Positions 37,589-46,728 of a stretch of DNA of 64,000 nucleotides are shown here, one piece after another (position 1 is the first letter of the stretch; the number at the start of each line of letters is the position of its first letter). This stretch comes from CBDHDJ01 sp965261645. Lineage in GTDB: Bacteria; Pseudomonadota; Alphaproteobacteria; SHVV01. The notes beneath the pieces were generated by a model. That model was not told where the DNA came from. It did no database searches and saw nothing but the letters and a program-made list of their open reading frames with translations. The position numbers and the translations under genes were made by a program. The DNA lies in contig CBDHDJ010000004.1 of the NCBI GenBank assembly GCA_965261645.1, positions 806,001 to 870,000 of the forward strand. Reading direction: 5' to 3'.

Positions 37589-38098
37589 ATGTCCACGCTG
37601 CAACGCGACCGCGATCGTTGCGAGTTTGCCCTGCCCGACGTGGGCGCCACGGCGGCGCTGGCCGAACGCATCGCCGACGTGGCCAAGAAGGGTGATGTGA
37701 TCGGCCTCAAAGGCGCGCTGGGAAGCGGCAAGACGACCTTCGCCCGCGCCTTCATCCGGGCCCGCGGCGGGCGTGCCGAAGAGGTCCCGAGCCCCACGTT
37801 CACCCTCGTACAAGTCTACGAGGTCGACGAGGTTGAGGTGTGGCATTTCGACCTCTACCGCGTGGGCGGGGCCGAGGAGACCTATGAGCTCGGCATCGAG
37901 GAGGCGTTCGCCGAAGGCATCAGCTTGATCGAATGGCCCGAGCGTCTCGGGGCGCTATTGCCGCCCGACCGGCTCGAAATCCTGTTCGAGATGGCCGCGG
38001 ACCCGGTGCCCGAGGCGCGGTGCGCACAGCTCACGGGTTTCGGCCGCTGGGCGGCGCGGCTCGCCGCGCTCGAACGCGCGCTGCCCGAGGCATCATGA
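37589..38098 (+). CDS. tsaE: tRNA threonylcarbamoyladenosine synthesis ATPase TsaE
   Basis: 169 residues. Walker A LKGALGSGKTTFARAFI, the PSPTFTLVQVYEV segment, WHFDLYRVG, and IEWPERLGALLP, all hallmarks of TsaE, which works with TsaB and TsaD in making t6A37 on ANN-decoding tRNAs. ATG 37589 is near the family start; an in-frame upstream extension has no similarity. It heads a tight run of overlapping genes. Confidence 0.93.
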   Translation: MSTLQRDRDRCEFALPDVGATAALAERIADVAKKGDVIGLKGALGSGKTTFARAFIRARGGRAEEVPSPTFTLVQVYEVDEVEVWHFDLYRVGGAEETYELGIEEAFAEGISLIEWPERLGALLPPDRLEILFEMAADPVPEARCAQLTGFGRWAARLAALERALPEAS

Positions 38099-39117
38099 CG
38101 AGCCGCGCCGCCGCGATCGATGAGTTCCTCGCCGGTGCCGGTTGGCGCGCGGCGAAGCACGCGCCGCTGGCCGGCGATGCCTCGTTCCGGCGCTATTTCC
38201 GGCTGGTCGAGGGCGATCGCCGGGCCGTGCTGATGGATGCGCCACCACCTGAGGAAAACATTCGGGCGTTTATCCACATGGCGCGTTACCTGAAGGATCG
38301 AGGCTTTAGCGTACCTCTCGTGCTCGCCGCCGATGAGACGGCCGGATTCGCCCTGCTCGAGGATCTTGGCGATGATCTTTACTTGCGCGTTCTCGACGAT
38401 GGCGCCGATGTCGAACTGTTGTACGGCGCCGCTGTGGACCTCCTGATCGCGTTGCAGGCGGGCGCCTTGCCCGAATTCGTGCCGCCCTATGACGAGACGC
38501 GCCTGCTCGACGAGGCGCGCCTGTTCATCGATTGGTATCTGCCGGCGCTAACCGGCGCCGAGGCCGCCCGCGAAGACCGCCAGGCGTTCGATGCCCTGTG
38601 GCGCGAGGCGTTGGACGATCTCGCCGAGCAGCCGGTTGTTCCCGTGCTCCGGGATTATCACGCGGGCAACCTGATGTGGCTGGCGGACCGCCGTGGCATC
38701 GCGCGAGTCGGCCTGCTCGATTTTCAGGACGCCGTGATCGGGCCGCCGGCCTATGATCTGGTCTCGCTCCTGGAGGATGCGCGGCGCGATGTCGAGGCCC
38801 CGTTGGCCGAGGCGATGGTCGCGCGCTTCGTCGCGGCCACGGGCGCCGATGAGGCGGCGTTTCGCCGCGCCTATGCGGTCCACGGAGCACAGCGCAACAC
38901 AAAGATCATCGGCATCTTCACGCGGCTGTGGCGGCGTGACGGCAAGTCCCGCTACCTCGACATGATCCCGCGCGTGTGGCGCCATCTCGAACGGGATCTC
39001 GGCCATCCCGCGCTGAGCAGTCTCAGGGCCTGGCTCGACGGCCAGGTGCCGCCAGACCGGCGCGGCGCGCCGGCTCATGAGGATGGGCACATGTTCTCCA
39101 CACTCGCCCATGAATAA
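38095..39117 (+). CDS. amgK: N-acetylmuramate/N-acetylglucosamine kinase AmgK
   Basis: 340 residues of the APH kinase fold. Nucleotide region DASFRRYFRLVEGDRRAVLM, the ALLEDLGDDLYL hinge, catalytic loop VLRDYHAGNLMWL, and metal site VGLLDFQDAVIGPPAYDLVS. It phosphorylates the anomeric position of MurNAc in peptidoglycan recycling, bypassing MurA. The start overlaps the tsaE stop (ATGA). The neighbouring MurU-like gene supports the assignment over a drug-resistance kinase. Confidence 0.88.
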   Translation: MTSRAAAIDEFLAGAGWRAAKHAPLAGDASFRRYFRLVEGDRRAVLMDAPPPEENIRAFIHMARYLKDRGFSVPLVLAADETAGFALLEDLGDDLYLRVLDDGADVELLYGAAVDLLIALQAGALPEFVPPYDETRLLDEARLFIDWYLPALTGAEAAREDRQAFDALWREALDDLAEQPVVPVLRDYHAGNLMWLADRRGIARVGLLDFQDAVIGPPAYDLVSLLEDARRDVEAPLAEAMVARFVAATGADEAAFRRAYAVHGAQRNTKIIGIFTRLWRRDGKSRYLDMIPRVWRHLERDLGHPALSSLRAWLDGQVPPDRRGAPAHEDGHMFSTLAHE

Positions 39118-39829
39118 GCTGTGGCCAAAGACCGCCATGGTCCTGGCGGCGGGACTCGGCCTGCGCCTGCGCCCGCTGACGTTGGACCGGCCCAAGCCGC
39201 TGATCGAGCTTGCCGGCACGGCGCTGATCGACCGGACGCTCGACCACTTGGCCGCGGCCGATGTTGAAACCGCGGTGATAAATCTTCACCACGAGCCCGC
39301 GCGACTGCGCGCGCATGTGAACGGCCGGACAAAACCCCGGGTCGTCTTTTCCGACGAGACGAATCTCCTGCGCGAAACGGGCGGCGGCGTTGCCCATGCC
39401 CTGCCGCTCCTCGGCGACGATCCGTTCTTCGTCGTCAACGGCGATGTGGTATGGCGGGACGGCGTTGATAGCACGCTTGGTCGGCTCGCGCGGGCCTGGG
39501 ACGAAGGCGCGATGGACGCGCTGTTGCTGCTGCAGGCCACGCCAAGCGCCATCGGCTATGACGGGCGCGGCGACTACGTGATCGCACCGGACGGCCGGAT
39601 ACGCCGGCGCGGGGCAAGCGAGACCGCGCCCTATGTCTTCGCCGGCATCCAGATTCTACGCCCGGCCCTGTTCGATGGCTGCGGCACCGCGCCCTTCTCC
39701 CTCATCCGGCTCTACGACCAAGCCGAGGCGGCAGGTCGGCTTTTCGGTCTCCGCCATGATGGCGCGTGGATGCACGTCAGCTCGCCCGACGGTCTGGCCG
39801 CGGCGGAGGCGGCGCTGCGCGAGCCATGA
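39110..39829 (+). CDS. murU: MurNAc-1-phosphate uridylyltransferase MurU
   Basis: 239 residues. Nucleotidyltransferase start MVLAAGLGLRLRPLTLDRPK, NLHHEPARLRAHV, ETGGGVAHALPLLGDDPFFV, and NGDVVW with the metal Asp. It makes UDP-MurNAc from MurNAc-1-P and UTP, following AmgK. I chose ATG 39110, 8 bp before the amgK stop, because the sugar-nucleotidyltransferase core starts right after it. The end overlaps addB. Confidence 0.88.
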   Translation: MNKLWPKTAMVLAAGLGLRLRPLTLDRPKPLIELAGTALIDRTLDHLAAADVETAVINLHHEPARLRAHVNGRTKPRVVFSDETNLLRETGGGVAHALPLLGDDPFFVVNGDVVWRDGVDSTLGRLARAWDEGAMDALLLLQATPSAIGYDGRGDYVIAPDGRIRRRGASETAPYVFAGIQILRPALFDGCGTAPFSLIRLYDQAEAAGRLFGLRHDGAWMHVSSPDGLAAAEAALREP

Positions 39830-42825
39830 GCGATCAGGCAGGGTTGCCCGAGGGCGCGGCGGCCAAGGTCTACGCGATTGCGGCCGGCGAGCCGTTTGTC
39901 GACGTGCTGGCGGCCGAGCTTCTGCGCCGCCACGGTGGCGCACCCCTCGACCTGAGCCGGGTGACGGTGCTGCTGCCGACACGCCGCGCCTTGCGCGCCT
40001 TGAGTGAGGCGTTCCTGCGCTCGGGCGACGGCGCGCCCATGATCCTTCCGGTAATGCGCGCCCTCGGCGATGTCGAGGCCGACGACCTCGGCCTCGAGGC
40101 CCTGGGGCAGGAGGCGCGCGGCGCCGGTGCCGATCTCCTCGATCTCCCGCCGGCCATCGCGCCGTTGAAGCGCCGGCTTCTTCTCACCCGGCTCATCCTC
40201 CGGGCGGCGGGCGCGCAATCACCGCCGGATGCCGCCCAGGCCGCCCGCCTAGCGGAAGAACTGGCCCACCTGCTCGACCAGGTCCAGACCGAACGGCTGT
40301 CCTTCACCGCGCTCGCCGATCTCGTGCTCGAGGATTACGCGGCCCATTGGCAGACGACGCTCAACTTCCTCACCATCGTGACCGAGCACTGGCCGGCGGT
40401 GCTCCAAGCTGAGGCGTGCCTCGATCCCGCTCATCGCCGCAACCTGCTGCTCGAGGCCCAGGCGGCCTTGTGGCGGGACGCACCGCCCGCGGATGCGGTC
40501 ATCGCCGCCGGCTCGACCGGCAGCATCCCGGCGACCGCCGATCTGCTCGGCGTCGTCGCTCGGCTGCCCGCGGGCGCCGTCATTCTGCCCGGCCTCGATC
40601 AGCACATGGATGACGCCAGCTGGGACGTCCTCGATCCCGCCCATCCCCAGTTCGGGATGAAGCAGTTGCTGGCGCGCATCGGCATCGAGCGTGACGCGGT
40701 GCGGCCCTGGCCTTCGCCCCTATCCGCAAGCGTGCCAACCGGCCGCGCCTTGGTGTTGAGCGCGGCCTTGCGCCCGGCCGCCGCCGCGGCCGGCTGGCCG
40801 CCCCGCGTACTGCCCTCGACCGACGCGCTCGCCGGGCTGGGCGTGATCGAGAGTCCGGGACCCCGAGAGGAGGCCGGCGCGATCGCCCTGCTCATGCGTG
40901 AAGCGCTGGAGAAACCCGTGCGGACCGCCGCGCTCGTCACGCCCGACCGCGACTTGGCGCGGCGGGTGGCCGCCGAGCTCCGGCGCTGGGACATCGACAT
41001 CGATGATTCCGCCGGCCAGCCCCTTTCGCGCACCCCGCCCGGCACGTTTCTCCGCCTCACCGCGGCGCTCGCCGTGGAACAGGTCGCACCGGTGGCGCTG
41101 CTCTCTTGCCTCAAGCATCCGCTGGCGGCCGGCGGGTTGGCGGCGCCTGCCTTCCGGCGCCGCGTCCGCGAGCTGGAGGTGGCGGTTCTGCGCGGGCCCA
41201 GGCCGGCGCCCGGCTTTGAAGGCATCGCTGCGGCGCTTGCCGAGGCCAAGGGCGAGGTGCCTCATCTCCTCCCCTGGCTCGAGAGTCTCGCCCGTACCTT
41301 TGCCCCGTTCGCCGCCGCCATCGCCAAGCCCCGGGCCTCTCCCACAGCCCTGATCAGCGCTCATGCCGCGTTTGCCGAAGAATTAGCCGCGAGCGATGAC
41401 AAGAGCGGTGCCGGGCGCCTGTGGGCCGGCGAGGCGGGAGAGATGGCGGCCCAGTTCCTCGCCGAGCTTCTTGAGGCTGCGCCGCTCCTGCCCGTGCTCC
41501 ACGGTCCGTCCTATCTCGCGTTTTTCGAGACGCTGATGCGCGATCAGGTGGTGCGGCCGCGCTACGGCCGTCACCCCCGGCTTCACATCTGGGGGCCCCT
41601 CGAAGCGCGGCTCCAGCGGGCCGATCTACTCATCCTCGGCGGTCTCAATGAGGGGACCTGGCCGCCCGAACCGGCCGCCGATCCCTGGATGAGCCGGCCG
41701 ATGCGCCAGGCCTTCGGCCTGCCGGCGCCGGAGCGGCGTATCGGTCTCGCCGCGCATGACTTCGTCCAGGCGGCGGTGGCCCCGCGCGTCGTCCTCAGCC
41801 GCAGCACGCGCGTGGAAGGTACGCCCACCGTTCCGTCCCGCTGGCTCCTTCGCCTCAAGACCTATCTTGCGGCGGCCGACCAGCCTTGGCCCGCAGAGGG
41901 GAGCGCCACGCTGGCGCAGTGGTGCGAACTCCTCGACCGGCCCGGCGAAGAGATCCGCATCGTCCGTCCGGCGCCGGCGCCGCCGCTTGCCGCGCGGCCG
42001 CGCCAGCTCTCCGTCACCCAGGTCGAGACCTGGATGCGCGATCCTTATGCGATCTATGCCCGGCACGTATTGGGGCTGAAGGCTTTGGACCCGCTCGAGG
42101 CCGATCCCGGCGCTGCCGAGCGAGGCACGCTGATCCATCGGGCGCTCGACCGTTTCGTCCGCGAGACCGCTGATGGCTTGCCCGACGATGCGTTCGAGCG
42201 GCTGCTCGCCGTCGGCGAGGAGGTCTTCACCGCGGAGCGGATTCATCCGGGCATCCTCGCCTTCTGGTGGCCGCGCTTCGTTCGTATCGCGCGCTGGTTC
42301 GTCGATGTCGAGGGGGTGCGCCGGGCCACGGCCCGCCCGCTCGGTAGCGAGATCAGAGGGCGCATGATGCTCGAAGGGCCGGCTGGCGCGTTCACATTGA
42401 CCGCCATGGCCGACCGCCTCGACGAACTCGCCGATGGTTCTCTCGGCCTCATCGATTACAAGACCGGTGCGCTGCCCCAGAAGCGGGACGTTGAATGGGG
42501 TTTTGCGCCACAACTGCCGCTCGAAGCGGTCATCGCCGGCGCCGGTGGATTCGGCGATGTGGCGGCCGGACCGGTCAATGAGCTCGCCTACTGGCGCTTG
42601 AGCGGCGGCGAGCCGCCGGGCGAGATGTGGAGCCCGACCCAGGATTGCGCCCGGTTGACGGCCGAGGCGCGTAAGGGTCTCGAGCGCCTGATCGCCGCCT
42701 TCGACGATCCCGCCACCCCCTATCTCGCTATTCCCCGGCCCAAATACGCGCCGCGCTACAACGACTACGATCATCTCGCGCGCGTGGCGGAGTGGGCCGA
42801 GTTCGCACCGGGGGAGGCGCCGTGA
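39826..42825 (+). CDS. addB: AddB, double-strand-break repair helicase-nuclease subunit
   Basis: 999 residues. The N-terminal helicase-like region starts VTVLLPTRRALRALSEAFLR. The middle contains LQRADLLILGGLNEGTWPPE, characteristic of AddB. The C-terminal RecB-type nuclease starts with LSVTQVETWMRDPYAIYARH and has the catalytic LGLIDYKTGALPQKRDV segment. With AddA it resects broken ends and loads RecA. The start overlaps the murU stop (ATGA) and the end overlaps addA (GTGA). Confidence 0.92.
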   Translation: MSDQAGLPEGAAAKVYAIAAGEPFVDVLAAELLRRHGGAPLDLSRVTVLLPTRRALRALSEAFLRSGDGAPMILPVMRALGDVEADDLGLEALGQEARGAGADLLDLPPAIAPLKRRLLLTRLILRAAGAQSPPDAAQAARLAEELAHLLDQVQTERLSFTALADLVLEDYAAHWQTTLNFLTIVTEHWPAVLQAEACLDPAHRRNLLLEAQAALWRDAPPADAVIAAGSTGSIPATADLLGVVARLPAGAVILPGLDQHMDDASWDVLDPAHPQFGMKQLLARIGIERDAVRPWPSPLSASVPTGRALVLSAALRPAAAAAGWPPRVLPSTDALAGLGVIESPGPREEAGAIALLMREALEKPVRTAALVTPDRDLARRVAAELRRWDIDIDDSAGQPLSRTPPGTFLRLTAALAVEQVAPVALLSCLKHPLAAGGLAAPAFRRRVRELEVAVLRGPRPAPGFEGIAAALAEAKGEVPHLLPWLESLARTFAPFAAAIAKPRASPTALISAHAAFAEELAASDDKSGAGRLWAGEAGEMAAQFLAELLEAAPLLPVLHGPSYLAFFETLMRDQVVRPRYGRHPRLHIWGPLEARLQRADLLILGGLNEGTWPPEPAADPWMSRPMRQAFGLPAPERRIGLAAHDFVQAAVAPRVVLSRSTRVEGTPTVPSRWLLRLKTYLAAADQPWPAEGSATLAQWCELLDRPGEEIRIVRPAPAPPLAARPRQLSVTQVETWMRDPYAIYARHVLGLKALDPLEADPGAAERGTLIHRALDRFVRETADGLPDDAFERLLAVGEEVFTAERIHPGILAFWWPRFVRIARWFVDVEGVRRATARPLGSEIRGRMMLEGPAGAFTLTAMADRLDELADGSLGLIDYKTGALPQKRDVEWGFAPQLPLEAVIAGAGGFGDVAAGPVNELAYWRLSGGEPPGEMWSPTQDCARLTAEARKGLERLIAAFDDPATPYLAIPRPKYAPRYNDYDHLARVAEWAEFAPGEAP

Positions 42826-45800
42826 CGCCGCAAACACAGGCGTCAGCCCCGGCGACCTCGGCCTGGGTCGCGGCTTCGGCCGGTACCGGCAAGACTCGGG
42901 TGCTTATCGAACGGGTGCTCCGGCTGCTCCTCGCCGGCGCTGCGGCGAACCATATCCTGTGCATCACGTTCACGCGCGCCGCCGCGGCCGAGATCGCCGA
43001 GCGCATTCATCAGCGCCTCGGCGCATGGGCGATCTGCTCCGAGGCCGAGCTCGTGAAAGCGCTTGGGGACGCCCTGGGTCGTGCGCCCGATAGGGCGGAT
43101 CTCGAGACGGCGCGCGGGTTGTTCACGCGGGTGCTCGACACGCCCGAGGGCGTGCGCATCAAGACGATTCACGGGTTCTGCGAATCGCTCCTGGCGCGCT
43201 TTCCCCTCGAAGCGAGGATTGCGCCCCATTTCACGGTCATGGATGAGCGGACGACGGCGGAGCTCGTTCATACGGCACGGGACGAGGTGCTGGCGCGTAC
43301 GCGTCCGCGGGCTGGCTCGCCGCCGCCCGGCGGTGGGCTCGCAGACGCGGTCGCGGCCATCACGGCGCATGCGGGTGACGACGCCTTCGCCGAGTTGCTG
43401 ATAGCGCTCGTCGGCGCCCGCGGCCGGCTTGCCGGTATGCTGCAGCGCTTCGGCGGGCGCGCCGGACTGGCGGTTGAGATGCGCCGCCGCTTGGGCTTGG
43501 GCGATGACGACGATGAGCATGCGATTCTGGCGGGCGCCTGCGAGGCGGGTGCATTCGATGCGCTGGGCCTCGCCACCGCAGCGGCCGCGATGCAGGAAGG
43601 GAGCGCGACGGACCGCCGGCATGGCGCGCTAATCGCGGACTGGATCGCGCAACCGGAGACCCGGGCAGCCTCATTCGAGCGTTACCTGTCCGCCTTCTTC
43701 ACGAAAGAGGGCGATCTTCGCAAAACGCTCATCCACCAAGAGGCGCTCGCTGCCGCGCCCGGGGCCGAAGGGATATTGGCGCACGAGGCGGAACGGCTGG
43801 TCACGGTTCTCGAACGCCGCGACGCCGCCCGGGTGCTGCGGATCACGACAGCTCTGGTCACGGTGGCAGGCGCGCTGATCGAGGCGTACAGCGGCGCCAA
43901 GGCGCGCCATGCGCTGCTTGATTATGACGACCTCATTCTCACGACGCGCGCGCTGCTGCTCCAGCCCGACGTGGCGCCCTGGGTGCTCTACAAGCTCGAC
44001 GGCGGCCTCGATCACATCCTGATCGACGAGGCGCAGGACACCAGTCCCGAACAGTGGGAAGTCATCGCCGCGCTGGCCGATGAGTTTTTTGCTGGCCGGG
44101 GCGCGCGTGACGAGACGCGGACGATCTTCGCCGTGGGCGACACCAAGCAGTCGATATTCAGCTTCCAGGGCGCCGATCCGGTCGCCTTCGCCCGCTGGCG
44201 CGATCACTTTGCGCGGCGCGTCGCCGAAGCCGAGCAGGATTGGCGGCTCATTCCGCTCGAGCTTTCGCATCGCTCGACGCCACCGATATTGCGGGCCGTG
44301 GATCGGGTCTTTGCACACGAGGAGGCGCGCGACGGTCTTCTGTTCGATGGCGGCGAAGTCCATCACGTGCCAAGCCGCGCCGAGCAAGCCGGTCTAGTCG
44401 AGCTGTGGCCGGTTCTCGCGCGCGAGGTGGAGCCCGCGCCCGAGCCCTGGGAGGTGCCCATACGCGTTCTCGCGCGCCCGACGCCCTCGGCGGAACTCGC
44501 CCATGAGATCGCCCGGCGGATCGCATCGTGGTGCCGCGATGGCGAGACGCTCGAATCGCGCGGCCGGCCGGTACGCCCCGGCGATATCATGATCCTGGTG
44601 CAGCGCCGGTCGGGCTTCGTCGACGACATGATCCGGGCGCTCAAGGCCGAACACGTGCCGGTCGCCGGGCTCGACCGCATGGTGCTGGGCGAACAGCTCG
44701 CCGTCATGGATTTGATGGCCATCGGGCGCTTCGCGCTTCTGCCCGAGGATGATTTGAACTTGGCCGTGGTGCTGAAATCGCCGCTGATCGGGTGCGACGA
44801 AGATGCGCTCTTCACCCTGGCCTACGACCGCAAGGGCGAGACCCTATGGCGGACGCTGGCGGCACGCGCTGCTGATACGCCGCTTTTCGCCGCAGCGTAC
44901 ACGGAGCTTGCAGATGTGTTGGCGCGGGCGGATGTGGTGCCGCCCTACGAGTTCTATGCCGATCTCCTCGGCGCCCGTGGCGGGCGGCAGCGATTGCTCG
45001 CCCGGCTCGGCGCGCAGGCGAACGATCCCATCGATGAGTTCCTCGCCCTGGCCCTGGCGTGTGAGCGCGACCACGTCGCCACGCTCGAAGGATTTCTGCA
45101 TTGGCTCGCGGCGCGGCGGACCGAAATCAAGCGTGATTTGGAGCGCGCACGGGACGAGGTTCAGGTGATGACGGTGCACGGCGCCAAGGGCCTCGAGGCG
45201 CCGATCGTGTTCCTGCCCGATACCTGCCGGGTCCCGCGACAGGATTCAGGGCTCCTGTGGCTTGAGGGCGAAGCGGGCGAGACCCTGTTCTGGTCGCCCC
45301 GGCGGGGGCGGGACGATCCGGTCTCCCGCGAAGTGCGTGCGCAGGCTCGCCGCCGCCGCGAGCAGGAGTACCGCCGATTGCTCTACGTCGCGCTGACCCG
45401 CGCCGAGGATCGGCTCTACGTTTATGGCTGGCAGGGCGGCCCAGCCCTCGATGAGGGCTGCTGGTACAACCTCATTCGCCGTGGGCTCGGCGAGACGGCG
45501 GAGAGGGCGACGATCGATGGCCGGTCCGTCCTCCGCCTCGTGACGCCGCAGGGTGGTCCCCCCGATCAACCCGCAGCGGTGCCCGTACCGCCACCCCCCG
45601 GGCCGGCCTTGCCGGCCTGGGCCTTGCACTCGGCTCCCACCGAAACCCGGCCGCCGCGCCCCTTGGCGCCGTCGCGTCCGGAGGACGAGGAGCCGGTGCT
45701 GCGCTCACCGGTCGCCGGCGAGGGGGCCCGGCCTTTTCTGCGGGGGCAACTGATCCACCGGCTTTTGCAGACGCTGCCCGATCTTGCGGCGGAGGACCGC

Positions 45801-46223
45801 GGTGCGGCGGCTGGGCGCGTTCTGGCCAGTCCGAGCTACGGGCTCGATACCGAGGCGCAACGGGAGATCGCGGCGGAGACCCTGGCCGTCCTGGCCGATC
45901 CCGACCTTGCGTTGCTGTTCGGACCGGGCTCGCGCGCCGAAGTGCCGCTTGCCGGCCGGATCGGTGAACGGGCGATCGCCGGGCAGGTCGACCGTCTCGT
46001 TGTTACCGGGGACAAGGTCCTCGTTGTGGACTTCAAGTCCAACCGCGAGGTGCCGGCTCGAGAGGCCGATGTGCCGCCGCTTTATCTCCGTCAGATGGCT
46101 GCCTACAGGGCGGCGCTTTCCAAGATTTATCCAGATAAATCAATATCTTGCTCTCTGGTTTGGACGGACGGTCCGCACACCATGCCGCTCAGCGAGGCTG
46201 TCCTCGACCGCATGGCGCCGTGA
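42822..46223 (+). CDS. addA: AddA, UvrD-type helicase-nuclease subunit
   Basis: 1133 residues from GTG 42822, which overlaps the addB stop. Walker A region VAASAGTGKTRVLIERVL, CITFTRAAAAEIAERI, Walker B ILIDEAQDTSPEQWEVI, FAVGDTKQSIFSFQGADP, VMTVHGAKGLEAPIVFLPD, LLYVALTRAEDRLYV, and the C-terminal nuclease motif VLVVDFKSNREVP. All helicase and nuclease motifs are present. An in-frame start at 42792 would lie inside addB without ribosome-site support. Confidence 0.92.
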   Translation: MTPQTQASAPATSAWVAASAGTGKTRVLIERVLRLLLAGAAANHILCITFTRAAAAEIAERIHQRLGAWAICSEAELVKALGDALGRAPDRADLETARGLFTRVLDTPEGVRIKTIHGFCESLLARFPLEARIAPHFTVMDERTTAELVHTARDEVLARTRPRAGSPPPGGGLADAVAAITAHAGDDAFAELLIALVGARGRLAGMLQRFGGRAGLAVEMRRRLGLGDDDDEHAILAGACEAGAFDALGLATAAAAMQEGSATDRRHGALIADWIAQPETRAASFERYLSAFFTKEGDLRKTLIHQEALAAAPGAEGILAHEAERLVTVLERRDAARVLRITTALVTVAGALIEAYSGAKARHALLDYDDLILTTRALLLQPDVAPWVLYKLDGGLDHILIDEAQDTSPEQWEVIAALADEFFAGRGARDETRTIFAVGDTKQSIFSFQGADPVAFARWRDHFARRVAEAEQDWRLIPLELSHRSTPPILRAVDRVFAHEEARDGLLFDGGEVHHVPSRAEQAGLVELWPVLAREVEPAPEPWEVPIRVLARPTPSAELAHEIARRIASWCRDGETLESRGRPVRPGDIMILVQRRSGFVDDMIRALKAEHVPVAGLDRMVLGEQLAVMDLMAIGRFALLPEDDLNLAVVLKSPLIGCDEDALFTLAYDRKGETLWRTLAARAADTPLFAAAYTELADVLARADVVPPYEFYADLLGARGGRQRLLARLGAQANDPIDEFLALALACERDHVATLEGFLHWLAARRTEIKRDLERARDEVQVMTVHGAKGLEAPIVFLPDTCRVPRQDSGLLWLEGEAGETLFWSPRRGRDDPVSREVRAQARRRREQEYRRLLYVALTRAEDRLYVYGWQGGPALDEGCWYNLIRRGLGETAERATIDGRSVLRLVTPQGGPPDQPAAVPVPPPPGPALPAWALHSAPTETRPPRPLAPSRPEDEEPVLRSPVAGEGARPFLRGQLIHRLLQTLPDLAAEDRGAAAGRVLASPSYGLDTEAQREIAAETLAVLADPDLALLFGPGSRAEVPLAGRIGERAIAGQVDRLVVTGDKVLVVDFKSNREVPAREADVPPLYLRQMAAYRAALSKIYPDKSISCSLVWTDGPHTMPLSEAVLDRMAP

Positions 46224-46351
46224 GTCCCTTTTCTTGACCCCATGGGGGGTGAACCCTAGACTCATGTCAATTCGATGCGACTCAATCCCTGGTGGCGCAG
46301 GCGTGGCTGCCGCCCGCGTTGCAGCGCTCAAGCATGAGATAGGAAGATGCC

Positions 46352-46672
46352 ATGACTCTTACCCACGTCACGGACGATTCGTTCGAAAACGACGTCGTCA
46401 ATGCATCGGCTCCGGTTCTCGTCGATTACTGGGCAGAATGGTGTGCGCCCTGCAAGCAGATCGCGCCGGCGCTTGAGGAAATCGCTGCCGAGATGGATGG
46501 CCGCATGGTGGTCGCCAAGATGAACATCGACGACAATCCGACGACGCCGACCAAATTCGGCGTGCGCGGCATCCCGACCCTGATGCTGTTCAAGGACGGG
46601 CAGGTCGCCTCCACCAAGGTCGGCGCACTGCCCAAGAGCAAGATCGTGGAGTGGATCGAATCGGTGATCTGA
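46352..46672 (+). CDS. trxA: Thioredoxin with CAPC active site
   Basis: 106 residues with the full thioredoxin fold. VLVDYWAEWCAPCKQIAPAL carries the redox pair, FGVRGIPTLMLFKDGQ holds the cis-Pro, and KIVEWIESVI ends it. The dipeptide between the cysteines is Ala-Pro instead of the usual Gly-Pro, which should shift the redox potential or partner choice (inference). It reduces protein disulfides in the cytoplasm. GGAAG precedes ATG 46352. It is 128 bp after addA, the usual order in this class. Confidence 0.92.
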   Translation: MTLTHVTDDSFENDVVNASAPVLVDYWAEWCAPCKQIAPALEEIAAEMDGRMVVAKMNIDDNPTTPTKFGVRGIPTLMLFKDGQVASTKVGALPKSKIVEWIESVI

Positions 46673-46697
46673 TCCCGGCCACGTCCCGTTGATCCGA

Positions 46698-46728
46698 AAC
46701 CGGCGCCGTCCTCAACGCGGCGCCGGTT
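46698..46728. terminator. Bidirectional hairpin between trxA and folC
   Basis: AACCGGCGCCG (46698-46708) and CGGCGCCGGTT (46718-46728) form a perfect 11-bp stem with a 9-nt loop between convergent trxA and folC. It overlaps the last codons of folC. The T-rich stretch after it on the plus strand is weak (GCTGTTT). Confidence 0.6.
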
